Shown piece by piece: positions 21,801-27,756 of a stretch of DNA of 30,933 bases. The notes under the pieces are model-generated. The model did no database searches and was not told where the DNA came from. It saw nothing but the letters and a program-made list of their open reading frames with translations. The stretch lies in the IMG/VR virus record IMGVR_UViG_3300025133_000424, positions 1 to 30,933 of that record; one strand, 5' to 3'. Within the stretch, counting starts at the first letter, position 1; every line of letters begins with the position of its first letter. The stretch comes from a virus. Position numbers and translations under genes: made by a program.

Positions 21801-21823
21801 AACTTATGATTTAAATCCGGCAT
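12869..21823 (-). CDS. Giant tail hub / adsorption protein (2984 residues) with SprB-like repeats and terminal carbohydrate-binding modules
   Basis: The N-terminus, with NKDLDERLVPNGEYRDALNV and then IGTLQNILGN, is a hallmark I associate with tail hub, muzzle or 'stabilization' proteins of marine and crAss-like podoviruses. Residues 1-900 are beta-rich, ending in a region with KFKFLVKETSSEYYNLAMD. Residues about 905-1540 are an Asn/Gly/Trp/Tyr-rich variable section. Conserved-looking sequence resumes at 1540-2125 (YHEVGQIYP, a propeller-like GSIQKLFARNTD, and GKWFSAIKG). Homologues as I recall them end soon after that last motif; here about 860 residues are added: a Trp/Gly-rich part, a Cys-rich part (about 2355-2405), four repeats of about 120 residues, and two CBM-like modules. 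It probably forms the tail tip and contacts the host surface. It is one unbroken frame, starting three bases after the ring-protein gene. I infer function from the N-terminal motif, position and C-terminal modules. Confidence 0.85.
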   Translation of the reverse strand: MPDLNHKFQAGKMNKDLDERLVPNGEYRDALNVQVATSDVSDIGTLQNILGNLNISSESFIDPVTGNIMDETVLDTYGFYCVGSIADEKNDKLYWLVSGVGVDFIAEYDYNTKKVHPIVVDTFQANVLPGDDGRVLNFDKGFLITGINIMEETIFWTDNNTEPKRVNIPQIRLGTVDFLTHTVFYVPNPDKVSPIPFVAAGDLQEEHITVIRKGPNTAPKLEMKNTKVGDVDLDSISGEITTTYSESLISLWDAATGTYVTGPVFLFFDTNPDFKKGDFLDIESMDSVTGSSKKRKITVEIIDDPILLTSGPNAGKLEFQVEVRSWDTNIDLDNEDFNVTLQQDSSLFKFRFPRFGYRYKYKDGEYSAFSPFSEIAFLPGEFDYLPKEGYNLAMVNTLRALGVCDFVDERYIPEDVISIDILYKESNSPAVYSIKTVDRLPLDPTDYDSWNAVTLTTTRDVSAIPPIQTYGYVNIKSEMIHSILPDNQLLRPWDNVPKKALAQEIIGNRIVYGNYLQNYNLSSSHTQNPSALTNVTLQRSKNIEVDLKVVLKQKDVALSGAITEELDAGKAYTYASAKTIKSLRTYQLGVIYIDEFGRETPVFSSSKDSRHTISVKKDSAAFPTKLAAQIHSPQPDFAKNFKFLVKETSSEYYNLAMDRWYNADDGNIWITFPSADRNKVDLETFLILKKAHKEDRAVTDLARYKILDIKNEAPRFVKTRRTPIRTINDGFTDSSNTIPIFMDGGNEDIEFPFTGGRFIDIHEKMVGSVIDAFESEVGSAYPFQFRIVSAEGASKWYDIQSFESRLSGSETYWRIIATKNFGDDMAITTPFNVEVNPAEPAYGNCKIEFIKREEKNLPEFDGRFFVKILKDAALQENILGYLSYTGDWSSSASVKSQYINAYSEAGDYDLNANPANWYGCNPMRISVDENTNDTGYGAPSWNGEGQAYWDQAGNTEEGGSESSGWFIDSIEAFREYRYTNAYSRSRNVAEGGQPGDSYLADWGTPPTPGNPNPYWYIRDRMQANSIPNPFYDISGVEIHPVAHIAPTQTQNLSTFITHGGSETGNPEINDAFKNTYGGYGWDAPYKQLQLIGDLGNWYAKDETGAHVYANGAGGNWNNYLGISNVNSLVLDNSANNGNAIPRIRAAASYSGGKIIPASGIDKDNSIIHLSYAGMGFENKSAEDLDDNPMTNLNDRSSFENYQDAAAAINHVDELFFITAITTPGTVWRWKEDPGQVMYQTKIGPPAAGDINNNEWDVSQRDPRDNGMGVRLWNYAKIADYMTTHRMEFFVGNNASQTEYIPHFASQGIQNYGLKWPNWMTYANSISNWVAWGALARTSGGTGTSNLNHKEYWMLLENSPKAFPKMHQQGFWPMYTQDWNDASCSRRRFTIHAKALANSDLGTTGIEPLGSIGPYYYLPTNPTSNAPHFDETGEALDPSHANVVNNIAPGIRPDGIYSGKENVVNYNFNGVSNIKKIPSKKMIDGTHVVGTDNVTPAPGSVTWQIMEKYELNSGAGDAGYFTSNPGVWETEPKDDLGLEVYHEVGQIYPTELNEETLEQFFGPIHTDLSRNSKVTCWAAGGGFITLSTAATDDIRIGGAWFDVASGIVLIQLIDIFGTPLSGSTSTLPPTGSRLIFTRADGSTTEVNVKTGGGTLGGGLFEVHKDTHNYQVTLPWFNAYSFGNGVESNRIRDDYNQITIDKGPKVSTVLEEPYIEERRSSGFIWSGIFNSLSGVNNLNQFIQAEKITKDLNPIHGSIQKLFARNTDLVTLCEDKVFKILANKDALYNADGNANLTASQNVLGQTVPFSGDHGISKNPESFAADAYRLYFSDRTRGSILRLSQDGITPISSYGMTNWFADNLSESNRIIGSFDDKKKEYNISLSYYNQTVYPIRIMGTRKHASSPVFPSARLRVADWVASKFHVGDEIVGPGIPIGATIVEKTDLWGGVWEIKISHVPQPLDISTLGNHVCGDPDCLLFWWNSYVTVYTESPMDPVTLSYSEINKGWPSFKSFNYEEALSLNNDYFTFKGGQLHQHHVNDIHNNFYGEQYDSSVEVLFNEGPGIVKSFQSLDYEGSQSKVTSDGGLNEMSNSGEYWDNYDKLGWYVDNMYTDLQELEPAEFKNKEGKWFSAIKGVATEWLDDGKAGNIDTHEFSYQGIDEAGAITVLDGGYTSWDCIPSTGGCAGIYPIYSTIMPTWTSSTTWHCDWPWDNPQVPLANWFYEDVDGNYYGPSSGEGWVNNAQTYPNNSISLIGMTDLTLIQQQAGVQADSINIVDWYLTSGSTGSMSYTTSLNQWGYTQHSITPTTIEELIIWFRDNIDSTAFFVGMTNSQWATALLGGPWVTSTTFFLAGAGSRGCLSPCGANSNPNGSCVEIQDLTGAYPDKSTCETDPRSACSDLCVTPNVVTAHPTDASMPDCGDGTAAVEVYLAGTAVSWTVKYVDASGGVTMDNTTYNYNGYSNPTPNLMQGTYNAVVTDDLGCEEVVEFVIDCTATTPCSSSNPHDFDPIFLTDPAWDKNINDCWLAANSFGNIADSGKIKISNNNLTPPATMWGVNIYSVVSGVSTMILGSNWIYPGDAITIDGLEAGDYEYEIRDDQPCTYPPVPFTLNCTPVTPCDSPTIPSGGYSTTNATSNDGCTTDNGDGAHEITTVNLDPGSSTYTVQYYTISTSTWGTGVAVPIGPLLGPAPGNVSLVTPIGYYNLSSFLTTGQNYAVVIEDDQGCELIETFTVDCTSTVNNPCAGYTSSYGPTFHDAWTDATSNDCGVYDNGDGAHTILDVSLQPTATWWSVEYFTGPNGTGTSLTASPLPQYNPTDTMVTHSSATGLGAGDYSVVIADSLGCEAVYNFTIGCDDGVDRGQCSPPYTTWVSGVAYPDGDAVEHNGEYFLSQPSVWVGNAGNVNIAPDQVGSYFSPCENPTQWCYCGNATTWVVGNALSYVGGNVVTYNGSCWIHNGDISGQSIGNIYYPGIYTTGNYDPINPWVLCSNPS
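12872..13246 (-). other. Two tandem CBM5/12-like carbohydrate-binding modules at the C-terminus of the hub protein
   Basis: Residues about 2860-2984 contain two related units. The first begins TTWVSGVAYPDGDAVEHNGEY (W at 2863) and the second TTWVVGNALSYVGGNVVTYNG (W at 2925). The pattern TxW-x-x-G-x-x-Y-x-x-G-(D/N)-x-V-x-x-NG-x-(Y/C) is that of chitin-binding type 3 (CBM5/12) modules, where the tryptophan and tyrosines stack on sugars. The second copy is more diverged and Cys-rich. As the last folded part of the chain it would sit at the far tip of the tail, which fits glycan receptor binding. Confidence 0.6.
13259..14596 (-). repeat. Four tandem ~120-residue SprB/PKD-like repeats encoded in the hub gene
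   Basis: Each unit ends in a strand-turn-strand of the form (Y/N)xxVxxDDxGCExxxxFxxxC. The central cysteine falls at residues 2478, 2596 (written QPC rather than GC), 2719 and 2837, so the spacing is 118, 123 and 118 residues. Units 3 and 4 begin with very similar TSND(G)C...DNGDGAH segments, and their DNA is also visibly alike (around 13520-13560 and 13900-13940). The pattern resembles SprB repeats of flavobacterial surface adhesins and PKD-type Ig folds. The conserved second Cys suggests one disulphide per unit. Confidence 0.65.
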
Positions 21824-21826
21824 GTA

Positions 21827-23125
21827 CTAGTGTTTTATTTGTTTCGATTTACCTCTTAAAATTTGAGTGATTTCTTCTAATTTAATATTAGAAAGTCTTA
21901 ATTTCGCTTTTCTAGTTTCAGCAAATCTTTCTTTCTTAAATCTATTTATAACGTATTCTGGAACATCAACTCTAGCGGATAAACATCCATAAGCTATCCA
22001 TTTATACATTGCTTCTTCAGCAAATTTATGGACAACCATTTCTTCTGTTGTTCCATGCCCATCACTTATGTAATCTAAGATTACAGTTTTTCCAGAAATA
22101 TTAGAACTAAAATGTATTTTTCCATTAGCGCAATCTATAAAAAAAGAACCATTAATTTGAGCGTGTTGAGGGTCTAATCCATGTCTTGACCCGTCCATTA
22201 GCCAATAGTCATTATCTTGGTAATCATCTTGACTTTCAGAGGGTGTTGACGATTTATATTTAGACCAAGTGTCTGAAATATCCTCGTACATAACAAAGTT
22301 AGCGTTTCCAGCAGTTTCTGTAGCCCCAGCATTTGTAGAAGTTGTAATTACAGCTCCGTTAACATCAACAACAGTAGTGCCAACAGTAAAATCTTCGTGA
22401 GAAACCACCATACCAACGGTAATTTTTGCAGCATCACTTGTAGAGGTAGCTGTTATTTTATTATCATTAGCAACCCAAGACAAGCCAGTCAATATTTCAG
22501 AAGCCGATGGTTGTTGTTGTATGCTACCATCAGACGGATAAAAAACCACATCTTCAGTAGCCGTGTCGTCAGCAACACCGGATATCGTAACAGTGGTAAT
22601 ACCACTAACTGTAGATGTTGTTTCAACAATAGTTCCAGAAGGAATACTAGGAGCGAAAGCATTCATACCCACGGTCACATTAGCGTAAGAAGAATCTAGT
22701 GTTATTGTATTAGTTCCAATTACTAACGCGCCTACAGTCGTTATTTTATAATCACCATCTGCGTCCTGTAATATAGGTGTCGGATTACTTGTTTTGCTAG
22801 TAGGATAAATTATATGTTTTATACCAGAAGAATCTACCCAAGATAATTTAACGTAGTTTACGTAGTCTTGAGGTAATGGCATGGTTAGGGACGGTGGGAT
22901 TTCTATTTCTTGAGATTTACAAGATTTTAAAGTATCAAAACTTAATTCTTGTAAAGCTCTATGTGCGTGAAAACTCACGTCAGACGCTAGAGTTTTTTGT
23001 AATACTTTACCCTCCCCAACGTATGTAGCTAAGAAGTTGTCAATAATACTTTGTAATGATATAACTTGGTATCCACCAAAATCATCCCCGTCGTAATAAG
23101 CTTGCTGTGTTTGTGTTAAAGCCAT
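21827..23125 (-). CDS. Ring/connector (tail tubular-like) protein with two inserted beta modules
   Basis: The 432-residue protein has a helical N-terminus (QSIIDNFLATYVGEGKVLQKT..., FHAHRALQELSFDTL), then PPSLTMPLPQDYVNYVKLSWVD. This arrangement is seen in head-tail adaptor and ring proteins of podoviruses. The helical ends resume after residue 340 (AEEAMYKWIAYGCLSARVDV..., a Lys/Arg-rich tail). Between them sit two copies of a beta module (residues about 131-196 and 216-281) with a shared TVGM...GT(I/T)V core. The gene lies between the other ring protein and the hub protein, five and three bases away, which supports a role in the neck of the particle. No enzymatic motif is seen. Confidence 0.8.
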   Translation of the reverse strand: MALTQTQQAYYDGDDFGGYQVISLQSIIDNFLATYVGEGKVLQKTLASDVSFHAHRALQELSFDTLKSCKSQEIEIPPSLTMPLPQDYVNYVKLSWVDSSGIKHIIYPTSKTSNPTPILQDADGDYKITTVGALVIGTNTITLDSSYANVTVGMNAFAPSIPSGTIVETTSTVSGITTVTISGVADDTATEDVVFYPSDGSIQQQPSASEILTGLSWVANDNKITATSTSDAAKITVGMVVSHEDFTVGTTVVDVNGAVITTSTNAGATETAGNANFVMYEDISDTWSKYKSSTPSESQDDYQDNDYWLMDGSRHGLDPQHAQINGSFFIDCANGKIHFSSNISGKTVILDYISDGHGTTEEMVVHKFAEEAMYKWIAYGCLSARVDVPEYVINRFKKERFAETRKAKLRLSNIKLEEITQILRGKSKQIKH

Positions 23126-23130
23126 TTATT

Positions 23131-23835
23131 TTATTGTTTTTCTTGTGAAAGTTTCGCATTATCTAAAGCCGCTCCAGCTTGTGCTAAATCTGGTTTATTT
23201 ATAACTATCCCAGCTAATCCTAATATTTTATTAACTAACTCCGTGTCTTCCGAGGCATGTAGTTGGAAGTTGGTAGATCTACTCGCATTATATAACGCCC
23301 TCTCATTTATCACGTCATAACCCCACTCTGCTTTTTCAGGACGAGTTATTATTTCGCAACTAACGCCTATTGTTACCAACCCTTCGTGATTATATACTTC
23401 TACATCAGAACCTGGCATGTTGCTTTTATGGTATATCGGACTTTTCCTTAAACCCATCATATGAAATTCAGAACCTAGATAGTTTCTAATCTCATTCATC
23501 TCAACATGCTTCGCCTCATAATTCATGTTAGTACCAGCGTCTAGAACAAATATTCTACCAGTTCTATAATTGTTTGGATACGTTGTGCCACCACCCAAAG
23601 CTTGTACGTTGGTGAACTCGGTTAGTTTATTCTCAATTAATTCTTCCATGTCAGATAACGATGTCGTATCCGTGTCTCTTCTCTTTGCTTGATCTAGGTC
23701 ATAAAAATACTGTTCAAAGATTAAATCTTGCGCTTGATTTGCTAGCAAGTTAAATTCTAAGGGTGTTATATAACCCCGTTGTTCTTTATTGGCTAACGCT
23801 AAAACTCTTTGATATATAGTATCTATGATTATCAT
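23131..23835 (-). CDS. Head-tail connector / ring protein
   Basis: The 234-residue protein starts MIIIDTIYQRVLALANKEQ and contains RGYITPLEFNLLANQAQDLI and FEQYFYDL, a motif block I recall from connector or ring proteins of marine and crAss-like podoviruses. The rest is mixed alpha/beta, with a Glu/Asp/Arg-rich second half and a C-terminal Ala-rich helix (LDNAKLSQEKQ). It has no signal or membrane segment. It begins six bases after the 63-residue gene. The upstream sequence TAAAAAATAATAAAAA shows no Shine-Dalgarno site. It probably docks below the portal ring with the next gene's product; the exact ring position is inferred. Confidence 0.8.
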   Translation of the reverse strand: MIIIDTIYQRVLALANKEQRGYITPLEFNLLANQAQDLIFEQYFYDLDQAKRRDTDTTSLSDMEELIENKLTEFTNVQALGGGTTYPNNYRTGRIFVLDAGTNMNYEAKHVEMNEIRNYLGSEFHMMGLRKSPIYHKSNMPGSDVEVYNHEGLVTIGVSCEIITRPEKAEWGYDVINERALYNASRSTNFQLHASEDTELVNKILGLAGIVINKPDLAQAGAALDNAKLSQEKQ

Positions 23836-23841
23836 TTTTTA

Positions 23842-24033
23842 TTATTTTTTATAAGGAAAAGCTTGATTTAAAGCTTGTCTTCTTTTGTTACATCCACAAT
23901 CTTTTTTTCCAGTTAATCTTGTTGACAAACCTTGCGCCACCTTATCTAAACCTGTCATTGATGTGAATTTATGTATTGTGTCTCCTAATCCTCTCGATTT
24001 TCGAGTATAATTTTGTAAGTTTTTCTTATTCAT
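23842..24033 (-). CDS. Small conserved phage protein with CGCNKR motif
   Basis: This is a 63-residue basic protein. It contains GLGDTIHKFTSMTGLDKVAQ, then KKDCGCNKRRQALNQAFPYKK at the end. The GLGD(T)...DCGC..R...LN..FP(Y/F) layout matches a small family I recall from marine phage structural operons, with no known function. The C-G-C pair plus basic residues could bind a metal or nucleic acid, but two cysteines alone make a poor zinc site unless the protein dimerises. Its place directly after the capsid-side genes and before the ring proteins is the only context. It is short, but the motif and tight placement make it a real gene. Confidence 0.8.
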   Translation of the reverse strand: MNKKNLQNYTRKSRGLGDTIHKFTSMTGLDKVAQGLSTRLTGKKDCGCNKRRQALNQAFPYKK

Positions 24034-24047
24034 AGTAAATTATATTT

Positions 24048-24085
24048 TGTAGTTGACGATCGCCCCGCAGGACGACCGCCCTACA
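24048..24085. repeat. GC-rich imperfect palindrome (hairpin) between two virion genes
   Basis: A 38-base inverted repeat has outer arms TGTAG/CTACA and an inner stem GGTCGTC/GGCGATC (minus strand, two wobble pairs) around a six-base loop. It is far more GC-rich than anything near it and fills most of the 58-base gap. It resembles the short TGTAGGG...CCCTACA-type extragenic palindromes of bacterial chromosomes. No clear U-run follows it on the minus strand, so it is a poor classical terminator. Confidence 0.6.
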
Positions 24086-24091
24086 GTTAGA

Positions 24092-24934
24092 TTAATTATT
24101 TAATCTTTTCTCTATATTAGAGTAGATTTCCATACCTTCATCAGTTTTAAACCAATGTGCTAAAGCAGTGTAAGGATGTTCATCAAATGGTATAACCATT
24201 AACTTTCTTCCGTTGCTACCCCACAAAAAGTTTCTTTGATCTGAAGATAATCTTAGTATGCCAGCCTCAACAGCTCTAATACCAAAGTTTCTTAACATTA
24301 CGTTTTCATCATCCGCTAACTCTAAGAAGAGTTTAGGATTATTCCTTGCAAATACTAGTAAATCTCTTTTAAGTTCTTTAGAACTCAACTTAGATACCTC
24401 AGAACCTTTTTCTACACGCATAATAGCTTCAGCCATGTCGATATCAATATTTCTAGCCGCGACTAAAGCTTCAACTTGTTGTTCTAATACATCGATTTCA
24501 TCAGCAGCTAACGCAGATGGTTTGTACTCTTTGTATATTTTATCTCTATGTGGATGATATAGTGATAATAATTTTTGTAAAGTTGTTTTTTCTTTTGGTA
24601 CAAATAAACTACCAGATCTAAAAACAATATGTTCCAATCTTTGATCACCTTTCATTTCATCTACAAATGGTGTTTTTTGGTTTTGACAATATTTAAGTTC
24701 TCTTTCATAACCTTTTTCTTCATCAAAATAATAAACATTTGCAGATTTTATTGATCTTGATAATGGTTTTTTACCATCTCTTAAAAGATATACTCTATCT
24801 TTAATTTTCCATTCATTAGATGGTACTTTTCTTTCTCTTACTTTTGGTTGTTCTACAACTGAAGCAGTTTCAACAATCACTTTTTCTTGAATTTGAGGTT
24901 CTTCTACCTCAACTTTTTTTGTTTTCTTTGTCAT
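24092..24934 (-). CDS. Conserved virion-associated protein of unknown function, 280 residues
   Basis: The first 40 residues are a charged low-complexity tail (MTKKTKKVEVEEPQIQEK...). The folded part holds VYLLRDGKKPLSRSIKSANV near residue 50, a helical TLQKLLSLYHPHRDKIYKEY, a helix-rich middle (DVLEQQVEALVAARNIDIDM), and a C-terminal block LRNFGIRAVEAGILRLSSDQ that ends in an aromatic segment with PYTALAHWF. I recall similar proteins next to capsid genes in marine phages, always unannotated. It lies just after the terminator that follows the capsid gene and has its own A/T-rich leader (TATATTATATTATG), so it may be expressed at a lower level than the capsid protein. A head-completion or decoration role is possible but unproven. 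Confidence 0.8.
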   Translation of the reverse strand: MTKKTKKVEVEEPQIQEKVIVETASVVEQPKVRERKVPSNEWKIKDRVYLLRDGKKPLSRSIKSANVYYFDEEKGYERELKYCQNQKTPFVDEMKGDQRLEHIVFRSGSLFVPKEKTTLQKLLSLYHPHRDKIYKEYKPSALAADEIDVLEQQVEALVAARNIDIDMAEAIMRVEKGSEVSKLSSKELKRDLLVFARNNPKLFLELADDENVMLRNFGIRAVEAGILRLSSDQRNFLWGSNGRKLMVIPFDEHPYTALAHWFKTDEGMEIYSNIEKRLNN

Positions 24935-24963
24935 AATATAATATATAATAAAATTAATAAAAA

Positions 24964-24999
24964 TAAAAGGGAGTGGAGACTAAGCTCCACCCTCTTTTA
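24964..24999 (-). terminator. Intrinsic terminator after the major capsid gene
   Basis: On the minus strand AAAAGAGGGTGGAG and CTCCACTCCCTTTT form a 14-position stem (one mismatch, one G-T pair) around CTTAGT, followed by ATTTTTATTAATTTTATT. It lies about 15 bases after the capsid stop and before the next leader. This is the clearest transcription signal in the window. It would limit readthrough from the high-level capsid gene into the tail genes. Confidence 0.85.
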
Positions 25000-25012
25000 A
25001 TATAATAAATGC

Positions 25013-26518
25013 TTATTTCATTAACATGAAATTGTTAGCACCTTGTGTAACTAAACATCTTTCTGATAACATATGGATTTGCATCGCGTCTAAAGCAGAT
25101 GTAGCAGCACCAACCGAACCAGTAACCCAAGTTTTCATTCGTCTATCGTCAGTTTGTGAAGCTCTGTATCTAACGTGTAAGAATGGTCTCTTAAGATTTT
25201 TACCCAACATTTGGTCATAAACAGTTGAAGTTCCAGCTGGAACAATAACCCCTCTAATTGCATTAGCAGCACTAGCGGCATTAATACCACCCCTTGTTGC
25301 TTTATCATTTAAGTATCTAAAGTCAGATTTGTAGAAATCGTAAGATCCACGTCTGAAACCAGAGAAACCTAAGTTTAACGCCATGTCTTCGGAGTTGTTA
25401 AATACTCCATAAGAAGTACCACCAGCACCATAAGAATTCATTGAAGCTAACATATCGTCAATAGCAAGAGAAGTTCCTCTATTTACAAACATCATGTTTT
25501 CTTCAATAGCACCTTGAGAATCAAATTCTGCTAAGATAGCATCAAATTCAGCTAAATCAGTAGCAGCATTAACACCAGTAATACCAGAAGTTAAATTACC
25601 TCTTGCTTCAATAGCAGCGAATAAACCTTCAGTACCAACGTTTCCAGCACCAGCTGTAGAACCATCAATAAGAGCATTTCCATCTAACTGAGAAGCAGCA
25701 AGATTTAATTGACCTTCTAACATTGCCATCTCTAAGTAATCAGTAAATCTAGCTCTAGTATCAGCTTCAGCTTTTAAGTACCATAAGTACCCAGAAGCAC
25801 CGCCCTCAGAAGCAACCTCAACCCATCCAACTCTAGCTGTATCAGAACCTGATACTTCGTAGTAGTCTTTTAAGATAATTGGTTTGTTAGTAAAAGTTTG
25901 GAATGAAGGTTCATTACCACCTCTTTGATCAGTGTCAGCACTGTTCGCAGAGTTGTTGTAATTTGTACCTTTACCATATTCAGAACCATAAACTAGTATA
26001 GTTGTGTCCTCAGTTCCACCAGTAGTAGTTAAACCAGCGGTATTTAAAGACGCAAAGTCATAAGGTAAAACATCGATCATAGAACCTGTATCAACAGCTT
26101 CTACTAAACACTTAGTAACACCCTCAGAGTTTGCCACGATAACAGTATCATTAACTCTAATACCGTGATTTGCACCTATATCGTTTCCATCAATATCAAC
26201 TTCGATTTCGATTTGTCCACCAGATGCCGTACCACCAGTAGCACTCTCGATGTGACCTTTGTAAGATAAGTGTAATCTACCTTGTTCAGACCATACAACT
26301 TGATCAGCTTGCATAGCCTCTTCAGCTCCAACTTGTGAAAGAAATCCTGATATAGTTCTCGGTCCGAAAACTTCAGCTTCTTTTTCCATTAGATCTGGTA
26401 AATATTGTTGAGCCCACGTTGTGTCTGTGGTACCCGTAAAATCTAGATAATTTGAAGATAGTGCTTGCGGCAATGGAGCCGGCACACTATTCAAACTACC
26501 TCCTGCAGTAATTGCCAT
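25013..26518 (-). CDS. Major capsid protein
   Basis: The 501-residue protein starts MAITAGGSLNSVPAPLPQAL. It then has a segment with TWAQQYLPDLMEKEAEVFGP and RTISGFLSQVGAEEAMQADQ, a pattern I recall from major capsid proteins of marine podovirus-like phages. Length, Ala/Gly/Thr richness, lack of cysteine-rich or enzymatic motifs, position after portal and scaffold-like genes, and the strong terminator after it all fit the main HK97-fold subunit. The C-terminus ends in a short hydrophobic FMLMK. No separate protease gene lies between portal and capsid, so maturation cleavage, if any, needs a protease elsewhere. The leader AATTTAAAATTTAAAAATT has no Shine-Dalgarno site, typical for Bacteroidota. 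Confidence 0.88.
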   Translation of the reverse strand: MAITAGGSLNSVPAPLPQALSSNYLDFTGTTDTTWAQQYLPDLMEKEAEVFGPRTISGFLSQVGAEEAMQADQVVWSEQGRLHLSYKGHIESATGGTASGGQIEIEVDIDGNDIGANHGIRVNDTVIVANSEGVTKCLVEAVDTGSMIDVLPYDFASLNTAGLTTTGGTEDTTILVYGSEYGKGTNYNNSANSADTDQRGGNEPSFQTFTNKPIILKDYYEVSGSDTARVGWVEVASEGGASGYLWYLKAEADTRARFTDYLEMAMLEGQLNLAASQLDGNALIDGSTAGAGNVGTEGLFAAIEARGNLTSGITGVNAATDLAEFDAILAEFDSQGAIEENMMFVNRGTSLAIDDMLASMNSYGAGGTSYGVFNNSEDMALNLGFSGFRRGSYDFYKSDFRYLNDKATRGGINAASAANAIRGVIVPAGTSTVYDQMLGKNLKRPFLHVRYRASQTDDRRMKTWVTGSVGAATSALDAMQIHMLSERCLVTQGANNFMLMK

Positions 26519-26538
26519 AATTTTTAAATTTTAAATTG

Positions 26539-27756
26539 TTATTTATTTTTGTTTTTAATCTTAAACTTGAAATCAGGTGCATCATCGTTGTTTAGAACTC
26601 TCGCCGTAAATCCACTAGTATTCAAATTCTCACCGTGAGATTGTCTAGGATCCATGCTTACATTTTTAGATTTAGCGATGCTTTCTTTTAAAGCATCAGC
26701 CTTACCTTGTTCATAAAAATGATTAGCAACTTGATCTGGATTCATAGCAGTAAAAAGTCCTTTATGATAACCCGTAGCATCTTCCATTGTGTTTTCTTTA
26801 GTCAAAAACTTTTTGATAAAGTTATTAATGTCGCTTTGAGTTTCTTTAACCCTCGCGCTGTCTTTCACGTTAAATCTAAATTTTTTATCACCGATGTTAT
26901 ATTCAAAACCTTTGAATTTATCGTTGAAAACATTGTTAGTCTTGTTTGTGAAAACATCGTGTTGGCTTTTGTAAAGTTCACGATTTTTTTCTGATTCCTC
27001 GTTATGTTTGTTGAAGTATTCAATTGCTTCCTGCTGCTCAGTCGTGAGCTTCACTCCACTTTTGATATCTTCGTAGTATTTGGATTTTACACTTTCCAAG
27101 TGTAGCTTTGCTTGAGCAACTTGCTCCTTCATAGCTAATTTTTTTCTTTTTATATCCCTCTCCTCATCCATGTCTTCGTCATACGAAAATGTATCGTCCA
27201 TAACGAATTCAATTTCGTCTTCTGATAAATGAGGTTTAGTAGATTTATAATATTCTTTTAGTAGAGTTTGATTGTCTAACTCAGAGTAATCTTGATTAAG
27301 AGTAACGTAGTCAGTTAAATCACCACCAGTTTCTTCCATAAAAAACATTAGTTTTTGAATGTCCTCTGGTAATTGTTGTCCTGTCTCTATAGATTCGGTT
27401 AAAGCTTGCTCTACAGTTTCTGTCACTTCCTCAACCTCTTGTTTAATCTCGTCTGTTACTTCTTCGATAACTGGAGTTTCAGCATTTTCTTCCTGAACTT
27501 GAACAGGTTCCTCAACAACTTCTTCGACAACCGCCACTGGTTCTTCAGCTTTAGTTTCTTCTACTGGTTTATCTAAATCAACCTTGGTTATAGTCTCTTG
27601 ACTTAAATCCTCGGCTTTCATTTTCATTTTTTCTTTAACCTTCGTAACGTTACCTTTTGTCTCGTTACCATCCGGTTGTTTCTCTACTTTTTCCTTTACT
27701 TTTAACGAACCAGTTTCGTTATCCACGACTGGCTCTTCTTTTTTCTTTTTTGCCAT
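26539..27756 (-). CDS. Scaffold-like capsid assembly protein
   Basis: The 405-residue protein starts MAKKKKEEPVVDNETGSLKV. Residues 1-130 are low-complexity Glu/Lys/Val (runs such as EEVVEEPVQVQEENAETPV). A helical core (about 130-300) includes EYYKSTKPHLSEDEIEFVMD and the charged ERDIKRKKLAMKEQVAQAKL. The C-terminus is basic, ending FKFKIKNKNK. An acidic helical protein between portal and capsid genes with a basic tail is the usual profile of a scaffolding protein, whose tail binds the capsid subunit. No Ser-His protease motif is evident. The gene follows the portal by 30 bases and precedes the capsid gene by 20. Confidence 0.8.
   Translation of the reverse strand: MAKKKKEEPVVDNETGSLKVKEKVEKQPDGNETKGNVTKVKEKMKMKAEDLSQETITKVDLDKPVEETKAEEPVAVVEEVVEEPVQVQEENAETPVIEEVTDEIKQEVEEVTETVEQALTESIETGQQLPEDIQKLMFFMEETGGDLTDYVTLNQDYSELDNQTLLKEYYKSTKPHLSEDEIEFVMDDTFSYDEDMDEERDIKRKKLAMKEQVAQAKLHLESVKSKYYEDIKSGVKLTTEQQEAIEYFNKHNEESEKNRELYKSQHDVFTNKTNNVFNDKFKGFEYNIGDKKFRFNVKDSARVKETQSDINNFIKKFLTKENTMEDATGYHKGLFTAMNPDQVANHFYEQGKADALKESIAKSKNVSMDPRQSHGENLNTSGFTARVLNNDDAPDFKFKIKNKNK

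Noticed and set aside
27340-27756. Glu/Val-rich repeats of the scaffold-like protein as a functional repeat array
   Set aside because: They are low-complexity acidic sequence with no fixed unit length, common in scaffolding proteins.
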